This document shows positions 29,762 to 29,976 of a stretch of DNA of 29,976 nucleotides, in pieces; position 1 is the stretch's first letter; the number at the start of each line of letters is the position of its first letter. The position numbers were made by a program, and so were the translations under genes. The notes under the pieces were generated by a model. That model ran no database searches. It was not told the DNA's origin and saw nothing but the letters and a program-made list of their open reading frames with translations. Source of the DNA: Chara braunii (lineage: Eukaryota; Streptophyta; Charophyceae; Charales; Characeae); the NCBI GenBank assembly GCA_003427395.1, contig BFEA01000304.1:1346618-1376593 (forward strand). The letters are read 5' to 3'.

Positions 29762-29976
29762 CATGACTTCATTGCTTGTCCCTTTCCATGTGAACCACCC
29801 CCGTGCAGATATGTGTGCGGGATCGAGACGACACCAGTTGCCCTTGTGTTGCCACGTAGTCGACAGAGCCACATGTTAAGTGACGAGAACTTGAACACGG
29901 ATCGACGACGTCCTCCCGTTGTTGAGTGCCACCCCTACTCAGCGTAAGAGACAGCCACTGCAGGCCAGGTGGATGA

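Larger units (their letters stand above)
28340..29976. other. GC-rich 3' flank with no supported gene
   Basis: Several overlapping frames of 100-224 codons exist on both strands (for example 28563-29237 plus), but this is expected in GC-rich sequence with few stops. None has a recognisable domain, and the frames run through homopolymers such as nine T at 29051. Local features are listed separately. Confidence 0.5.

Overview
The window reads as repeat-rich nuclear DNA of a plant-lineage eukaryote. Supporting signs are splice-like exon joins, long non-coding repeat blocks, plant-type retroelement remnants, a 165-base assembly gap and isolated N bases. My best guess is a charophyte green alga such as Chara braunii. 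That rests on a 24-nt GGATCC-centred palindrome which in coding frame reads KFAGIRTS; I associate that peptide with Chara gene models from memory and could not verify it. No bacterial operon, rRNA, CRISPR array or intact housekeeping gene is visible.

Layout. 1-1.99 kb is a large, diverged inverted repeat (two ~0.9 kb arms, ~140 bp spacer). 2.6-3.25 kb holds degenerate tRNA-like sequences and a duplicated poly(A)/T block. 5.8-6.35 kb is a 276-bp tandem duplication. 5.94-7.33 and 10.47-11.9 kb are two diverged direct copies of an LTR-like repeat. The ~3.1 kb between them is AT-rich, non-coding, and holds two families of hairpins with a conserved core and changing but still complementary stems. 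The whole resembles a LARD-type non-autonomous retroelement. 12.3-13.3 kb is a TTC-rich tract and a 91-bp minisatellite. 13.4-14.15 kb holds degenerate copies of the GGATCC palindrome around the gap.

14.76-24.7 kb is GC-richer and coding, all on the minus strand. In transcription order it holds: (i) a ~270-codon unrecognised frame broken by three in-frame stops; (ii) a multi-exon gene (22.41 to 17.0 kb) with a ParB/sulfiredoxin-like domain, a methyltransferase-like region and a long acidic tail carrying the palindrome three times in frame; (iii) a Ulp1/C48 cysteine protease domain with all its catalytic residues. Point interruptions (five in-frame stops, one frame slip) suggest a decaying transposon-type cassette, though no transposase, integrase or reverse transcriptase is recognisable. 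A 79-bp exact duplication around one N at 22.155 kb is an assembly artefact: removing it restores the reading frame.

24.9-26.45 kb is a 183-bp tandem array in which each unit carries two palindrome copies. A 17-bp minisatellite follows, then a ~520-bp near-perfect foldback (27.28-27.81 kb), a CA-rich tract with 55-bp repeats, and ~1.6 kb of GC-rich sequence with no supported gene.
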